NCBI GenBank assembly: GCA_903917425.1 | Contig: CAIXAQ010000945.1 | Span: 1 to 5,953 of the forward strand | Source: an uncultured Bacteroidales bacterium | GTDB lineage: Bacteria; Bacteroidota; Bacteroidia; Bacteroidales; UBA4417 | DNA: 5,953 nt | Reading direction: 5' to 3' | In this document: one piece after another, positions 5,911 through 5,953 of the stretch | How the letters are laid out: each line of letters begins with the position of its first letter | Position numbering within the stretch: position 1 is the first letter of the stretch | Translations under genes and position numbers: made by a program | Notes under the pieces: model-generated | Seen by the model: the letters and a program-made list of their open reading frames with translations, nothing else | Databases searched by the model: none | Told to the model about the DNA's origin: nothing

Positions 5911-5940
5911 CAAAAGTAAGGTTTATCCGGTTATCTGCAA
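5911..5940 (-). promoter_or_regulatory. Bacteroidota-type promoter of the cysC-cysD-cysN operon
   Basis: On the minus strand, TTG (5940-5938) is followed after 19 bases by TACTTTTG (5918-5911), an exact match to the -7 consensus TAnnTTTG. Transcription should start near 5904, about 20 bases before the cysC GTG. Such a short leader leaves no room for a riboswitch, so any control by sulfur supply should act through a DNA-binding protein further upstream or outside the window. The -7 box is identical to the one proposed before the sigma factor gene. Confidence 0.65.
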
Positions 5941-5953
5941 GCAGGTTATGATG

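Noticed and set aside
5885..5953. SAM or other sulfur riboswitch before cysC
   Set aside because: The predicted leader is only about 20 bases and the promoter occupies the rest of the available sequence.

Overview
The window looks like chromosomal DNA from a member of the Bacteroidota, possibly an environmental Bacteroidales relative; this is inferred from gene content and not tested by any search. Three things support it. Two or three promoters match the phylum-specific pattern (-33 TTG/TTTG, 19-20 bp, -7 TAnnTTTG). Shine-Dalgarno sequences are weak or absent and some start codons are TTG or GTG. The proteins have Bacteroidota features, namely an anti-sigma protein ending in an outer-membrane barrel and a stand-alone cysC-cysD-cysN set.

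Layout. Bases 1-353 hold no gene I can support. They contain an AT-rich palindromic repeat (12-37), a GTGATA repeat cluster (94-125), a degenerate CTCCGTG tandem repeat (150-184) and a possible promoter (323-330). On the plus strand follow an ECF sigma factor (354-911) and, translationally coupled to it, a predicted dual-membrane-spanning anti-sigma protein (914-2305). The latter has a duplicated cytoplasmic motif, one inner-membrane helix, a long periplasmic linker and a C-terminal outer-membrane beta-barrel. Next comes a single-domain universal stress protein (2440-2874) with its own well-formed promoter. A 50-base convergent gap separates it from the minus-strand operon, which is read right to left: cysC (5884-5276), cysD (5232-4327), cysN (4199-2925). 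A strong promoter lies just before cysC at the right edge. The cysD-cysN gap carries three 26-bp tandem units with palindromic cores.

How the genes work together. The sigma/anti-sigma pair forms an envelope-sensing switch: the barrel protein should hold the sigma factor at the inner membrane and release it in response to a condition at the outer membrane or in the periplasm. The regulon cannot be read from this window. The cysCDN operon activates sulfate: CysD/CysN make APS from ATP and sulfate with GTP hydrolysis, and CysC phosphorylates APS to PAPS. No PAPS reductase or sulfotransferase is visible here, so the fate of the PAPS (cysteine synthesis or sulfation of surface molecules) is open.

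The most interesting element is the two-membrane anti-sigma protein. As I recall, this class was described only recently in Bacteroides (the Dma proteins), so the architecture is probably not wholly new, but this gene's duplicated sigma-facing motif deserves attention.
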